The notes under the pieces were generated by a model. It worked only from the letters and a program-made list of their open reading frames with translations, was not told the origin of the DNA and did not search any database. This document shows positions 26,824 to 35,097 of a DNA stretch of 64,000 bases, piece by piece (positions within the stretch are counted from its first letter, which is position 1; each line of letters starts with the position of its first letter). Origin of the DNA: Microbacterium thalassium (GTDB taxonomy: Bacteria > Actinomycetota > Actinomycetes > Actinomycetales > Microbacteriaceae); assembly GCF_014208045.1 (NCBI RefSeq), contig NZ_JACHML010000001.1, forward strand, positions 124,001-188,000, given 5' to 3'. A program made the position numbers and the translations under genes.

Positions 26824-28317
26824 CTATCGAGACATCGCCGCGAGCGCGTCACGGTCGAGCCGCGAGATCGCCCGCGTGTCCTGGAACGCGCGGATGCCCT
26901 CGATCCCCTGCTCGCGGCCCATGCCCGACTGCTTCATGCCGCCGAAGGGAGCGCGGATGTCCAGGCGCGGCGCGCCGTGGTCGTTGATCCACACGTACCC
27001 GCACTCGAGCCGCGCACCGATGCGCGCAGCGCGGTCCTCGTCTTCGGACCACACCGAGCCGCCGAGGCCGGCCCAGCTGTCGTTCGCGAATGCGACGGCG
27101 GTGTCGTCGTCGTCGAACGCGATGACGGGGATCACCGGCCCGAACGGCTCCTCGTGGACGACGCGCAGCGACGGGTCGGGGTCCACGACGATCGCGGGAC
27201 GGATGAAGTGCCCCTCGCGCAGCTCGGGGGAATCCGGCAGCTCGCCGAACTCCAGCACCGGCGCTCCGGCATCCCGCGCCTCGGCGATGAGCTGCTCGAC
27301 GAACTCCTTCTGCCGAGCCGTGTGGAGCGGCCCCATCGTGGTCGACGGGTCCAGCCCGTCGCCGAGAACGGTCCGCGCGAGCCGGTCCGACAGCCCCTGG
27401 ACGACCTCATCCAGACGGGATCGGTGGACGTAGATCCGCTTGGCGTTCATGCAGATCTGCCCCGTCGAGGCGAACACCGCGCCGAAGAGCCGGTCCAGGT
27501 GGTCGTCGTCGAGCGGCGCGTCGTCGAGAAGGATCGCGGCATCGTTGCCGCCCAGCTCCAGGGTGACCCGCGTGAGACTCTCGGCCGCGAGCGCCATGAT
27601 GCGCTTGCCGCCGCCGACCGAGCCGGTGAAGCACACCTTCGCGACGTCGGTGTTGCTCACGAGCGCCGACATGTTCTCGTCGGCGCCGGTGACGACGTTG
27701 AGCACTCCGGGCGGCAGCTGCGCGGCCATGCGCTGCACGATGCGCGTCGTCGCGAGCGGCGCCGTGGGCGGCGGCTTGACCACGACGGTGTTCCCGGCCA
27801 GCAGCGCGTAAGGCAGGGCGGCCGACAGGATGCCGACAGGCCAGTTGAACGGGACGATGATCGTCACCACCCCGAGGGCCTGGTACCCGATCTCGGTGTT
27901 CGTGGGCGCGGAGCGTTCGCTGGGCAGCGACCGCGTCGCGTCGACGAGGTCGGCCAGCCGCGTGACCTGCCGCGTGCGCCGCTCGAGCATCGACGTGTCG
28001 CGCACGCACTCGGCGAGGATCTTGCCGTTCTCGCGCGACAGGATCGCCGCGTCGTCCTGGGCGTCGGACTCGTCGCGCACGACCGCGGCCTCGAGCAGCG
28101 CGGCCCGCTCGGCCGGAGACAGAGCAGCCCAGGCAGGGAAGGCCGCTCGCGCGGCGGCGACGGCGTCGGCCACGTCCTGAGGCGTCGCCGACGCGGCGTG
28201 TCCCACCGTCACCCCGCGTGCGGGATCGGCGACCGGGACGGATGCGGCGGTGCTGCGGTGTTCCCCGCCGATGAAGAGATCGGTGACGACGGTGTCGTCG
28301 ACGGTGAGCGTTGGCAT
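26824..28317 (-). CDS. NAD(P)-dependent aldehyde dehydrogenase
   Basis: A 497-residue ALDH-superfamily enzyme. VPFNWP (Asn158) and the TGSVGGGK NAD motif are present; the general base is Glu254 in LELGGNDA, the nucleophile Cys289 in STGQICMNAKR, and the EEPFGPVIPVI motif follows. It oxidises an aldehyde to its acid. The start at 28317 is supported by AGAGAGGTGC upstream. It is divergent from the transketolase operon and cotranscribed with marR, so its substrate is probably a short or hydroxylated aldehyde released by that pathway; this is inference. Confidence 0.92.
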   Translation of the reverse strand: MPTLTVDDTVVTDLFIGGEHRSTAASVPVADPARGVTVGHAASATPQDVADAVAAARAAFPAWAALSPAERAALLEAAVVRDESDAQDDAAILSRENGKILAECVRDTSMLERRTRQVTRLADLVDATRSLPSERSAPTNTEIGYQALGVVTIIVPFNWPVGILSAALPYALLAGNTVVVKPPPTAPLATTRIVQRMAAQLPPGVLNVVTGADENMSALVSNTDVAKVCFTGSVGGGKRIMALAAESLTRVTLELGGNDAAILLDDAPLDDDHLDRLFGAVFASTGQICMNAKRIYVHRSRLDEVVQGLSDRLARTVLGDGLDPSTTMGPLHTARQKEFVEQLIAEARDAGAPVLEFGELPDSPELREGHFIRPAIVVDPDPSLRVVHEEPFGPVIPVIAFDDDDTAVAFANDSWAGLGGSVWSEDEDRAARIGARLECGYVWINDHGAPRLDIRAPFGGMKQSGMGREQGIEGIRAFQDTRAISRLDRDALAAMSR

Positions 28318-28366
28318 TCCTGCACCTCTCTGTGCTCGGGGCGCCGGCGGTTGCGGCACACGAGCG

Positions 28367-28429
28367 AGTCTAGATCAGAATTGGTTCAGTCTCAATCTAG
28401 TTCACTTTCAAACCAGATTCTGCTACGGT
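28367..28429. promoter_or_regulatory. Divergent promoters with mirrored operator arms (ALDH/transketolase)
   Basis: Minus strand: TTGAGA (plus 28390-28395), 17 bp, TAGACT (plus 28367-28372), reading into the ALDH gene. Plus strand: TTCACT (28401-28406), 17 bp, TACGGT (28424-28429), reading into the transketolase operon. Each spacer contains one arm of an inverted repeat: CAGAATTGGTT (28376-28386) and AACCAGATTCTG (28411-28422), differing by one inserted base. CTAGAT (28370-28375) and ATCTAG (28395-28400) form a second repeat. Confidence 0.55.
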
Positions 28430-28463
28430 CGTCGCATCCGGCCATTCGAGGAGGAGTGAGCAC

Positions 28464-29354
28464 ATGAGTCGCGAGGCGCTCTTGACCGCACGGGCACACA
28501 CCGTGCCGCAACTGGAAGAGACGGCGTGGGAGCTGCGCCGGCTGCTGATGCAGCTGAGCCACAGCTACAGCGGACCGATCCACGTGGGCGGGGACCTCTC
28601 GGCCGCCGACGTCTTCACCGCGCTGTTCCACTACGGCCTCGCGGTCGACCCCACCGACCTCGCCAACCCCGCGCGCGACCGCTTCGTGCTCAGCAAGGGT
28701 CACGCCGCCGTGTGCATGTACCTGACGATGGCCCAGCGCGGGTTCTTCACGATCGACTCGATCTTCGACACCTACGGGCAGCTCGACAGCGCCTACGGCA
28801 TGCACCCGTGCAAGGTGCAGCTGCCCGGCGTCGAGGCCTCGACCGGCTCGCTCGGCCACGGACTGCCGCTCGCCGTCGGCATGGCGCTCGCGGCTCGGCA
28901 GGGAGGTGAGCCGCACCGCGTCTTCACCCTGCTCGGCGACGGCGAGACCGGCGAAGGCTCGGTGTGGGAGGCGGCGATGGCCGCCCGCAGCAACCGCCTC
29001 GGCAATCTCGTCGCCGTCGTCGACCGCAACCGTCAGCTCATGACGACCCACGACGAGGAGCTCGTCGTGCTCGAGCCGTATACGGACAAGTGGGCGGCGT
29101 TCGGCTGGAACGTCGTGCACGTCGACGGCCACGACATGTCGGCGCTCGTCGACGCGATCGACGCGCTCCCCGCACCCGACTCGCAGACCCCGACCGTCCT
29201 GGTCTGCGAGACCGTCAAGGGCAAGGGCGTCGACTTCATGGAGGGGCAGATCGCCTGGCACGCCGGCTCGCTGACGGATGCCGACCTCGAGCGCGCGCTG
29301 GCGTCGCTCGAGGCGACCCGCCCCGCACTCGCAACCGAAGGGATCCGCTCATGA
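28464..29354 (+). CDS. Transketolase, N-terminal (TPP-binding) subunit
   Basis: The 296-residue protein corresponds to the first third of transketolase. DRFVLSKGHAAVCMY (about 72-86) and the TPP/Mg motif GDGETGEGSVWEAAMAARSNRLGNLVAVVDRN (about 160-191) are intact. Split transketolases form an alpha2beta2 enzyme with the next gene product. They move a two-carbon ketol unit between sugars, but many split forms in catabolic operons act on unusual substrates. It starts 35 bp after the predicted promoter with GGAGGAG as RBS, and its stop overlaps the next ATG (ATGA). Confidence 0.92.
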   Translation: MSREALLTARAHTVPQLEETAWELRRLLMQLSHSYSGPIHVGGDLSAADVFTALFHYGLAVDPTDLANPARDRFVLSKGHAAVCMYLTMAQRGFFTIDSIFDTYGQLDSAYGMHPCKVQLPGVEASTGSLGHGLPLAVGMALAARQGGEPHRVFTLLGDGETGEGSVWEAAMAARSNRLGNLVAVVDRNRQLMTTHDEELVVLEPYTDKWAAFGWNVVHVDGHDMSALVDAIDALPAPDSQTPTVLVCETVKGKGVDFMEGQIAWHAGSLTDADLERALASLEATRPALATEGIRS

Positions 29355-30319
29355 CGACCGCGACGACCGGAGACATGCTCTCCTCACGCTCGGTGATCGG
29401 CTCGACGCTCGCCGACCTCGGGGAGAGCAACCCCGACCTCTGGGTGCTCACTCCCGACATCGGCGGGTCGCTCGGCGCATTCCGCTCGCAGTTCCCCGAC
29501 CGCTTCGTCGACGTGGGGCTCGCCGAGCAGGCGTGCGTGGGCGTCGCCGCCGGGCTCGCCTACGACGGCAAGACGCCCGTCGTGTTCGGAATGCTCCCGT
29601 TCCTCAGCATGCGCGCGCTTGAGCAGGTGCGCACCGACGTCTGCTACCCCAACCTGCCCGTGAAGATCGTCGGTTCGCACGGCGGGCTCGTCGGCAACGG
29701 CGGCTCCACGCACTACGCCGTCGAGGACATCGCGCTGATGTCGGCGCTCACGAACATGACGGTGACGTCGGTCGCCGACCCGCTGATGGCGGGCGAGGTG
29801 CTGCGCGCCTCCATGGAGCTCGACGGCCCGCTGTATCTGCGGATGGGCGTTGGCAAGTCCGATCCCGTGCTCTACGAGCCCGGCAGCGTCGACGTGACGA
29901 TCGGCAAGGGGATCGTCGCCCGTGACGGCGGGGATCTCACGATCCTGACGCACGGCACCACGGTGCGTCAGGCGCTCGACGCCGCCGACATCCTCGCGGC
30001 CGAGGGCATCGAGGCGCGCGTCGTCGACATGTTCACCATCAAGCCGCTCGACGAGGAGCTCGTGCTCGCGAGCGCCGCCGAGACCGGCCGCATCCTCGTG
30101 GTCGAAGACCACCTCGCCTACGGCGGCCTGGGGTCGCGCGTAGCGGATCTGCTCATGGACCGCGGCGCGGGCGCCGTGGCGTTCGAGCGTCTCGGCATCC
30201 CGCAGGTCTACGCCGGCTTCGGCCCGGACGAGGCACTGCGCGAGAAGCACGGCTACGGCCTGACGCAGACGATCGCGACCGCGCGGCGCCTCGTCCGCGG
30301 TGAGGAGGCCGGACGATGA
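29351..30319 (+). CDS. Transketolase, C-terminal (pyrimidine-binding) subunit
   Basis: A 322-residue partner of the preceding gene. It carries the transketolase pyrimidine-binding domain (VDVGLAEQACVGVAAGLAYDGKTPVVFGMLPFLSMRALEQVR at about 56-97, with the TPP-activating Glu) and a C-terminal transketolase domain (about 190-315). Both ends are coupled by ATGA overlaps, to the N subunit and to the alcohol dehydrogenase, so the enzyme is made together with the dehydrogenase. The complex substrate is not known. Confidence 0.92.
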   Translation: MTTATTGDMLSSRSVIGSTLADLGESNPDLWVLTPDIGGSLGAFRSQFPDRFVDVGLAEQACVGVAAGLAYDGKTPVVFGMLPFLSMRALEQVRTDVCYPNLPVKIVGSHGGLVGNGGSTHYAVEDIALMSALTNMTVTSVADPLMAGEVLRASMELDGPLYLRMGVGKSDPVLYEPGSVDVTIGKGIVARDGGDLTILTHGTTVRQALDAADILAAEGIEARVVDMFTIKPLDEELVLASAAETGRILVVEDHLAYGGLGSRVADLLMDRGAGAVAFERLGIPQVYAGFGPDEALREKHGYGLTQTIATARRLVRGEEAGR

Positions 30320-31386
30320 AGACGGTCGCCGTCACCAAGGTCGGGCGTCTCGCCGACCCCGACGAGGACGCGCGCGGCACGGTCGAGGTCATCGACTTCC
30401 CGCGCCAGCCGCTGGGCCCCGAGGACGTCCGCATCCGCATCGCCTACTCGTCCATCTGCGGCTCCGACCCGCACGTCGCCGAAGGATTCTTCCGGCGCGA
30501 CGTGCCCTTCGGTCTCGGCCACGAGGTGTCGGGTGTGATCGTCGAACTCGGCGAGCGCACGACGCGGTCGGGCCTGAGCGTCGGCGACCGCGTCGCCTGC
30601 AACTTCCTGAAGTTCTGCGGCGTGTGCCGCCCCTGCCTCGACGGACGCCAGCAGTTCTGCGAGAACCTCCGCAACGAGTACCGCCGCCCCGGCATGAGCG
30701 AAGAGGTCGTGTGGCACGAGTCGCAGGTCTACCGCCTGCCCGACAGCGTCTCGCTGCTCGAAGGGTGCCTGCTCGAGCCCACCTCGATCGCGGTGCGGAT
30801 CGCCGACAAGGCGCGCATCCGCGTCGGCGACCGCGTCGCCGTGTGTGGCGGCGGCCCGATCGGCCAGCTGGCGCTCCAGGTCCTGAAGATGTCGGGCGCC
30901 ACGAGCCTGACGATGATCGAGCCGATCGCCGAACGGCGCGAGATAGCGCTGGCCACCGGCGCCGAGCACGTGATCGATCCGATCGCCGAGGACCAGGCCG
31001 CCCGCGCGGACGAGATCACCGACGGACGCGGGTACGACCTCGTCGTCGACGCGTCGGGCTCGCCCCGTGCCGTGCGCGGGCTGCTCGACCTCGCCACCAA
31101 GGGCGGCACCGTCGTGTACGGCGCCATGTACCCGCACGACTACGAGCTGCCGCTGAACCTCGCCGAATACCTCTACCAGCGCGAGCTCACCCTCACCGGG
31201 GTCTTCGTCGCGCCGTACGCCTTCCCGCGCGCGATGCAGATCCTGCCGCACCTGGAACTGGCTGAGCTGACGCGCGCGGTCTTCCCCCTCGAAGACGCGG
31301 CCGAGGCGTTCCAGGTCCACCTCAGCGGGAAGCATCCCAAGGTCGTGCTGAAGTGCAACGACCTCGACGACCTCGACCTTCAGTGA
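30316..31386 (+). CDS. Zinc-dependent alcohol (polyol-type) dehydrogenase
   Basis: A 356-residue medium-chain dehydrogenase. Catalytic-zinc residues lie in SSICGSDPHVAEG and FGLGHEVSGVIVE. The structural-zinc cysteines are in CNFLKFCGVCRPCLDGRQQFC (about 93-113), and GGGPIGQLALQ is the NAD(P) motif. The group includes sorbitol/idonate/threonine-type dehydrogenases that oxidise a secondary alcohol to a ketone. Its position between transketolase and an SDR suggests it makes a ketose from a polyol. Start and stop fit the tight operon: ATGA overlap upstream and a 17-bp gap downstream. Confidence 0.9.
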   Translation: MKTVAVTKVGRLADPDEDARGTVEVIDFPRQPLGPEDVRIRIAYSSICGSDPHVAEGFFRRDVPFGLGHEVSGVIVELGERTTRSGLSVGDRVACNFLKFCGVCRPCLDGRQQFCENLRNEYRRPGMSEEVVWHESQVYRLPDSVSLLEGCLLEPTSIAVRIADKARIRVGDRVAVCGGGPIGQLALQVLKMSGATSLTMIEPIAERREIALATGAEHVIDPIAEDQAARADEITDGRGYDLVVDASGSPRAVRGLLDLATKGGTVVYGAMYPHDYELPLNLAEYLYQRELTLTGVFVAPYAFPRAMQILPHLELAELTRAVFPLEDAAEAFQVHLSGKHPKVVLKCNDLDDLDLQ

Positions 31387-31403
31387 AGACAGGAGAACCA
31401 CGC

Positions 31404-32189
31404 ATGAGACTCGACGGCAAGGTAGCCATCATCACCGGCGGCGCGGGCGGCATCGGCCACGCGACCGTGCGGAAGTTCCTGCGCGAGGGTGCCAAGGTCG
31501 TCGTCGCCGACCTCGACCTCGAGCGGGCCCAGTCGGTCGTGGACGAGGCGGATGCCGACGGCTTCGCCGGGTCCGCCATCGCCGCGCGCGTCGACGTGTC
31601 GAGCTACCCCGACGTCGTGGCGCTCGTCGCCCGCACGGTCGAGGAGTTCGGCCGTCTGGACGTGATGTTCAACAACGCCGGCATCGCCGGGGGCCGTCCC
31701 CTTCTCGAGCAGAACCCCGAGAAGGACTACTACCCAATGATCCGCATCGACCAGGACAGCGTCTACTTCGGCATCCTCGCCGCCGCGCACCAGTTCGTCG
31801 CGCAGGACTCCCCCGGCGTCATCATCAGCACGTCGTCCATCTACGGCGAGTCGGCCGCCGAAAACGCGATGGTCTACGGCGCCGCCAAGGCGGCCGTCAT
31901 CTCGTTCACGCGATCCGCGGCGTACGAGCTCGGTCCCCGCGGCATCCGCGCCGTGGCCATCACGCCGGGACGCGTCAACACGCACATGATCCAGCGACTG
32001 GGATCGGAGCTCGGCGAGCTCTTCAAGTCGCAGCAGGTCAGCGGCAAGCTCACCGAGCCCGAGGAGATCGCGAACACCGTGGCCTTCCTCGCCTCGGACG
32101 ACGCCTCGGCGATCAACGGCACCGTCGTGCATGTCGACGAGGGCTACTCCGCCTTCAAGCAGCGGTTCGCGCCGCCCCGGTTCGACTGA
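31404..32189 (+). CDS. Short-chain dehydrogenase/reductase
   Basis: The 261-residue classical SDR starts at ATG 31404 behind AGGAGAA. The cofactor motif is ITGGAGGIG (about 10-18), NNAG follows (about 85-88), the catalytic Ser lies in ISTSSIYG and the Tyr-x-x-x-Lys in MVYGAAKAA. The C-terminus GTVVHVDEGYSAF is typical. Such enzymes in sugar operons oxidise or reduce polyols and aldonates; with the zinc dehydrogenase it gives two consecutive oxidations. The stop shares a base with the next ATG (TGATG). Confidence 0.9.
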   Translation: MRLDGKVAIITGGAGGIGHATVRKFLREGAKVVVADLDLERAQSVVDEADADGFAGSAIAARVDVSSYPDVVALVARTVEEFGRLDVMFNNAGIAGGRPLLEQNPEKDYYPMIRIDQDSVYFGILAAAHQFVAQDSPGVIISTSSIYGESAAENAMVYGAAKAAVISFTRSAAYELGPRGIRAVAITPGRVNTHMIQRLGSELGELFKSQQVSGKLTEPEEIANTVAFLASDDASAINGTVVHVDEGYSAFKQRFAPPRFD

Positions 32190-33145
32190 TGCGCGCCATC
32201 GACGACGCGCCGCTGGATGTCGCGTGCCAGCTCGGGATCATCGGGCCGGGGCTCGACCCCGCGCTCCTCGAGCGGGCGCTGCCGCGCCTCGCGGAGGCCG
32301 GGTTCCGGCGCGTGGTGCTCCCCCGCATCGCGCCCGACCACCCGGTGGACGTCACCCGCATCCGCGGCCTGCTCGCCGACAGCGGCCTGGCGCCGATCGG
32401 CATGGCCGGCCAGACGCCCGACGCGGACGTCGGATCGTCGGATGCCGACGCCCGCAGGCGCGGCCTCGCGCTGCTGCGGCACGCGCTTGAGACGACCGAG
32501 CGCCTCGGCGGCGACCAGCTCAACGGCGTGCCGTACGGGCCGTACGGCAAGGCCGATCAGCCGCCCGGGCCGGGCGCGTTCGAGCGGGCGGCGAGCGCCG
32601 CCGGCACGGTCGCCGACGAGGCGCACGAGCGCGGGATCACCATGACGTTCGAGGTGCTCAACCGCTACGAGACGGCGATGGTGAACACGGCCGCGCAGGC
32701 GGTCGAGTTCATCGCCGCGAGCGGCTCACGGCACCTGCGCATCCATCTCGACGCCTTCCACATGTCGATCGAAGAGCCCGGCATCCCGGCCGCGATCCGC
32801 ACCGCACTCCCCCACCTCGCCTACGTCGAACTCGGCCAGTCGGGGCGCGGCGCGCTCGGCGACGGCGTGATCGACATGGAGGCGACGATCGCCGCCGTGC
32901 TCGACGAGGGCTACGACGGACGCTGGGGCATCGAGGCCTTCACGCGGAGCCTTCTCCCGGCTCCCGTCGCCGATCGGCTGGCCATCTGGCGCGAGCCGTA
33001 CGCCGACGGACTCGCCCTCGCCGAAGACGCGCAGCGCGTGATCCGCAACGGATGGGCGCACAGCTCGGCCGGCCGGCGGGCGCTGCGCGAACAGCGCGCG
33101 GCGGACGCACGCGAAGGAGCGGCAGCGGGCCTTTCGGTGCGGTAG
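32189..33145 (+). CDS. Sugar isomerase/epimerase, TIM barrel (AP endonuclease 2 family)
   Basis: A 318-residue xylose-isomerase-like TIM barrel. Metal-binding segments appear as MTFEVLNRYET (Glu), HLRIHLDAFHMSIEEPG (Asp/His) and WGIEAFTRSLLP (Glu), the pattern of D-tagatose/D-psicose 3-epimerases and related isomerases. It interconverts ketoses, or an aldose and a ketose, with a divalent metal. It is the last gene of the transketolase operon and could reshape the sugar before or after the two-carbon transfer. Exact substrate unknown. Confidence 0.85.
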   Translation: MRAIDDAPLDVACQLGIIGPGLDPALLERALPRLAEAGFRRVVLPRIAPDHPVDVTRIRGLLADSGLAPIGMAGQTPDADVGSSDADARRRGLALLRHALETTERLGGDQLNGVPYGPYGKADQPPGPGAFERAASAAGTVADEAHERGITMTFEVLNRYETAMVNTAAQAVEFIAASGSRHLRIHLDAFHMSIEEPGIPAAIRTALPHLAYVELGQSGRGALGDGVIDMEATIAAVLDEGYDGRWGIEAFTRSLLPAPVADRLAIWREPYADGLALAEDAQRVIRNGWAHSSAGRRALREQRAADAREGAAAGLSVR

Positions 33146-33154
33146 CGTCCGAGT

Positions 33155-33172
33155 ATGCGGGCGGAACGATGA
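33155..33172 (+). CDS. Possible 5-codon leaderless leader ORF before lysR
   Basis: A -10-like TAGCGT (33143-33148) lies six bases before ATG 33155. That ATG begins a five-codon ORF (M-R-A-E-R) whose TGA overlaps the lysR ATG (ATGA at 33169-33172). This arrangement could couple lysR translation to a leaderless start. No protein-level evidence; speculative. Confidence 0.2.
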   Translation: MRAER

Positions 33173-34110
33173 CGCTGGAGCTCCGGCAGCTCGAGTACGT
33201 CCTGGCGACGGCTCGCGCCGGATCCTTCTCGAAGGCGGCGACCGACCTCGGCCTCGCCCAGCCGTCGCTCAGCGCCGCGGTCGCCCAGCTCGAGACCGAG
33301 CTCGGTGTGCGCATCTTCGAGCGCAGCTCGCGCGGCGTGGTCCCCACGGCCGTCGGCGCGTACGTCGTGCGTCAGGCGCAGCGCGTGCTGCGCGACGTCG
33401 ACGAACTGCGCTCGACGGTCCGGTCCATGGCGAGCGGGGCGACGGGTGCGATCACGTTCGGCGTCGTGCCGGTGCTGGCGTGGCAGTCGGCTCCGGCGAT
33501 CCTGCGCGCCTTCACCGAGGCATGGCCGGATGCCGACCTGTCCGTGCGCGAGCGCAACGCCTCCGAGATCATCGAGCTGCTGATCGAGGGGGCGATCGAC
33601 GTGGGCATGGTGGCGACCGCGTCGAGTTCGCACCTGAAGGAGTTCCACCGCGGCGTGCTGGTGGTCGAACCTCTCGGGTCGGTCAACCTCATCGCGGCGC
33701 TGCCGTCGACCTACGCCGACAGCCCCGACCCGATCCCCCTCGCGGCGTTCGCCGACGACGAGATCGCGATCCCACCGGCGTCGACGCGCACGTTCGGGCT
33801 GCGCTCGGGGCTGCTGCGCGCGTTCGATCAGGCGAATCTGCCGGCGCCGAAGGTGAGGGACGTGCCGTCGCTGTTCGAGGCGATCCCCCTCGCGATGGCC
33901 GGCATCGCCGTCGCCATCATCCCCGAGGGGATGCGCGCGGCGATCACCTCACCGGACCTCGTGCTGCGGTCCATCCACAACGGCCCCGCCCCGCTCGAGA
34001 TCTCGCTCCTGCGCCGCGCGCGCAACACCTCACCGGCTGTCAGCCGGTTCGCGCGCATCGCTCGCGACACCATGCGCGGCCGCGGCGGGAAGCGCCCCTC
34101 CGCGCAGTGA
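33169..34110 (+). CDS. LysR family transcriptional regulator
   Basis: The 313-residue protein has the N-terminal LysR helix-turn-helix (LRQLEYVLATARAGSFSKAATDLGLAQPSLSAAVAQLETELGVRIFER, about 4-51) and a two-lobed effector domain (about 90-295). The ATG at 33169 has no clear SD and may be read through a coupled mini-ORF. It follows the epimerase gene by 23 bp on the same strand and might control the sugar operon, although LysR genes are usually divergent from targets. Its last 81 bp overlap the convergent MBL hydrolase gene. Confidence 0.9.
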   Translation: MTLELRQLEYVLATARAGSFSKAATDLGLAQPSLSAAVAQLETELGVRIFERSSRGVVPTAVGAYVVRQAQRVLRDVDELRSTVRSMASGATGAITFGVVPVLAWQSAPAILRAFTEAWPDADLSVRERNASEIIELLIEGAIDVGMVATASSSHLKEFHRGVLVVEPLGSVNLIAALPSTYADSPDPIPLAAFADDEIAIPPASTRTFGLRSGLLRAFDQANLPAPKVRDVPSLFEAIPLAMAGIAVAIIPEGMRAAITSPDLVLRSIHNGPAPLEISLLRRARNTSPAVSRFARIARDTMRGRGGKRPSAQ

Positions 34111-35097
34111 GATGACTTCGAGGTCCTCGGGAACGAGGAACCGCCCGGGGAAGGACTCGCCGCTGCGCAGCCACAGGTCGCGCGGCGCACCGCGCGGAAC
34201 GAGGTGGTGAAGCGCCAGCTGGCGGGCACCCGCCGCCTCGGCGATGCGCATCGCATCGACCGGGGACGTGTGCGCCGAGTAGTGGTGGTCACGCACCGCG
34301 CGGGCCGAGTCGTCCCGCGTCTGCTCGTACTGCTCCTCCACCCACGCGAAGTCCAGCGCCTCGTGCAGCAGCAGGTCCGCGTCCCGCGCGAGCCGGATCA
34401 TGTTGTCGGTCGGGCCGGTGTCGCCCGAGATCGCGACGACCCCGTCCTCGGTCTCGAACCGGTAGCCGAAGGCGGGAGCCATGGGCGCGTGCTTGACCAG
34501 CACCGCCGACACGCGCACCGCATCGTCCTCGAAGATGACGAACGGCTCCATGTCGGGCGTCGGGTTGTCGTTGGGGTGGAACCCCGCCGACGTCGGGATC
34601 TGGATCTCCTGCGGGGAGAACCAGTCCAGCGGCGTCGGCTTCAGCGAGTCGAGCAGCCGGTCGTTGATGTCCGTCGCGAATCCGCGCAGCAGAAGGTCGA
34701 CCGTGTCGATCATGCCCGGAGTGGGGTTCTCGGGGAACACCGGCTTCAGCGCTCCCGATGCCCGCGGACTCAGCCGCGGCAGCACGCCGCGCGGCCCGGG
34801 GCCGACGACCGGGATGCGGTGGGTCGGCGGGATCGGCATCCGCATGATGCCGAACACCATGAGGGCGCCGAGGTCCACGATGTGGTCGGAATGCAGGTGC
34901 GTGATGAAGACGCCCCGGAGGCTCCCGAACGGCAGGCCGGCACGCACCATCTGACGCCCGACGCCGGAGCCGGCGTCCACGAGGTAGGTGCGATCTCCGA
35001 CGACGACCGCCGTGGCGATGCCGGTGCGCTCGCCGTCGACGCCCCATACGGGGCCGCCGGCGGTGCCGAGGGTGATGACGTGAGGTGCCGCGGTCAT
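34030..35097 (-). CDS. MBL-fold metallo-hydrolase (RNase Z/arylsulfatase-like)
   Basis: A 355-residue metallo-beta-lactamase-fold protein starting at ATG 35097. The metal motif THLHSDH is at about 64-70, later metal ligands lie in the SGDTGPTDN and HYSAHTS regions, and a large insert occurs between the motifs. The layout is closest to RNase Z-like and Pseudoalteromonas-type arylsulfatase MBL proteins. The start overlaps the ABC ATPase stop (ATGA), so it is the last gene of the transporter operon and probably acts on the imported compound. The 3' end overlaps lysR by 81 bp; a shorter C-terminus is not available in this frame. Confidence 0.85.
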   Translation of the reverse strand: MTAAPHVITLGTAGGPVWGVDGERTGIATAVVVGDRTYLVDAGSGVGRQMVRAGLPFGSLRGVFITHLHSDHIVDLGALMVFGIMRMPIPPTHRIPVVGPGPRGVLPRLSPRASGALKPVFPENPTPGMIDTVDLLLRGFATDINDRLLDSLKPTPLDWFSPQEIQIPTSAGFHPNDNPTPDMEPFVIFEDDAVRVSAVLVKHAPMAPAFGYRFETEDGVVAISGDTGPTDNMIRLARDADLLLHEALDFAWVEEQYEQTRDDSARAVRDHHYSAHTSPVDAMRIAEAAGARQLALHHLVPRGAPRDLWLRSGESFPGRFLVPEDLEVISLRGGALPAAAAHGVASDAREPADSR

